Shown here: one piece after another, positions 63,387 through 64,000 of the stretch | Layout: every line of letters starts with the position of its first letter | Position numbering within the stretch: the stretch's first letter is position 1 | Origin: Pedobacter sp. SYP-B3415 | Lineage (GTDB): Bacteria; Bacteroidota; Bacteroidia; Sphingobacteriales; Sphingobacteriaceae | NCBI RefSeq assembly: GCF_004138205.1 | Contig: NZ_RXNQ01000022.1 | Coordinates: forward strand, 186,001 to 250,000 | Length of the DNA: 64,000 nt | Direction of reading: 5' to 3' | Made by a program: the position numbers and the translations under genes | The notes under the pieces: generated by a model | What the model saw: only the letters and a program-made list of their open reading frames with translations | Database searches by the model: none | What the model was told of the DNA's origin: nothing

Positions 63387-64000
63387 CTAAACAATATGAT
63401 TTGACCATACCTCCTGCCGACTGGTCATGATCCACAATTCCCCATCAACGCCTATTATCAATTCTGAACGTTTTAGCTTTCGAACGTCGACATAAGCCAA
63501 TCCAGTGTAACAGCAGAACAAAAACATATCCTTAACGCCATTTAGACGGCTTACAGCAAATTGTTTGTTTGTTATGCGTGCCAGTTCCTCATTCGAGAGG
63601 GCGATACGGTTAACCCGCGTTGTTTTCGGTTTATAGTTAATATAAGAATTGACAATTAGCCATCCATTGCCAATACACAACCGAATAATCTTTCCGAAGT
63701 TCTTAAAATACTTGATGGCAGAGTTGTTTCCGCATTTGCGAATGCTCCGCAGGTAATAGTCGAAATCATTCAGCAACTCAAAGGTGATTTGTTTTACGGC
63801 CAGGTCTTTCGCTTTGTATTTCCATAGTAGGAAATCTCTAAGGTGCATCAGACAGGTCTCGTATTTTTGAAGTGTACTCTTTTCAAAATCCTGGCCAACC
63901 AAGCTACGCATACGCTTATTGTGGTCTTCAAACACGGATGTGATTGATCGCGATTTTTCGACTTTTCCTATCAGGCGATTTCTTAGTGTCTGAACTGGGA
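63387..64000 (-). pseudogene. Tyrosine-type site-specific integrase, 3'-truncated and cut by the window edge
   Basis: Open frame continues to the window end (reading PVQTLRNRLIGKVEKSRSIT upstream of VFEDHNKRM). SAM-like core-binding domain (STLQKYETCLMHLRDFLLWK, NNSAIKYFKNFGKIIRLCIG) is followed by the start of the catalytic domain (LSNEELARI, MFLFCCYTGLAYVDVRKLKR with the first catalytic Arg expected nearby). It stops at WIMTSRQEVWSNHIV; the later Lys, HxxR, His and Tyr residues are absent and no continuation was found in other frames below 63387. Normal members exceed 380 residues, so this is inactive unless completed elsewhere. Confidence 0.8.

Overview
The window looks like chromosome from a Gram-negative Bacteroidota, most likely a Sphingobacteriaceae-type soil or plant-associated bacterium (Pedobacter/Mucilaginibacter-like). 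This rests on three SusC/SusD pairs, two ECF sigma/FecR pairs with STN-domain SusC receptors, several promoters of the Bacteroidota TTTG-N19-TAnnTTTG type, and lipoproteins of the DUF4959/DUF5000/DUF4998 type. No rRNA, tRNA or CRISPR array was seen.

Layout. 0.1-7.3 kb: PUL 1, an ECF sigma factor divergent from fecR-susC-susD. 7.3-18.6 kb: a Tat-type metallophosphoesterase, then PUL 2 on the minus strand (fecR, susC, susD and two surface lipoproteins) with its ECF sigma factor again divergent from fecR. 18.6-19.4 kb: a 541-bp non-autonomous mobile element with a 10-bp target duplication. 19.4-27.6 kb: a GH43-ricin lipoprotein, a TlpA-like thioredoxin, azoreductase with a divergent HxlR regulator, an AraC regulator, an HExxH-type secreted protein and an alpha/beta hydrolase. 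28-32.2 kb: a TolC/HlyD/ABC-transmembrane export operon in which the ABC protein has no ATPase domain. 32.4-38.6 kb: single genes (AlkB, DUF6624-like, SUFU-like) and a divergent WYL regulator/RtcB pair. 39.2-43.2 kb: a complete NAD salvage operon (nadM-Nudix, nadV, prs) preceded by nrtR, with paired operators on the promoter. 43.6-45.8 kb: a D-2-hydroxyacid dehydrogenase, a broken small gene, and a second copy plus a relic of the mobile element. 45.8-52.1 kb: PUL 3 (susC without STN, susD, DUF3472 lipoprotein) with two LacI-type operator-like sites upstream. 52.8-54.4 kb: a hipBST toxin-antitoxin operon with three operators at exactly 40-bp spacing. 54.5-56.7 kb: DUF4932 and GIY-YIG/DUF4357 proteins. 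57.4-61.5 kb: a Dlt-like set (carrier protein, MBOAT, SGNH protein, and a convergent adenylation enzyme). 61.5-64 kb: a gene-poor stretch ending in a 3'-truncated tyrosine integrase.

How it fits together. PULs 1 and 2 are built for transenvelope signalling: glycan binding at SusC, STN domain, FecR, ECF sigma. Both carry, between fecR and susC, a hairpin whose U-tract points antisense, consistent with short cis-antisense RNAs over the susC leader. PUL 3 lacks STN and FecR and is probably controlled by a cytoplasmic regulator encoded elsewhere. The most distinctive accessory systems are the Dlt-like aminoacylation island, the ATPase-less ABC export operon, the mobile element family and the phased-operator hipBST locus.
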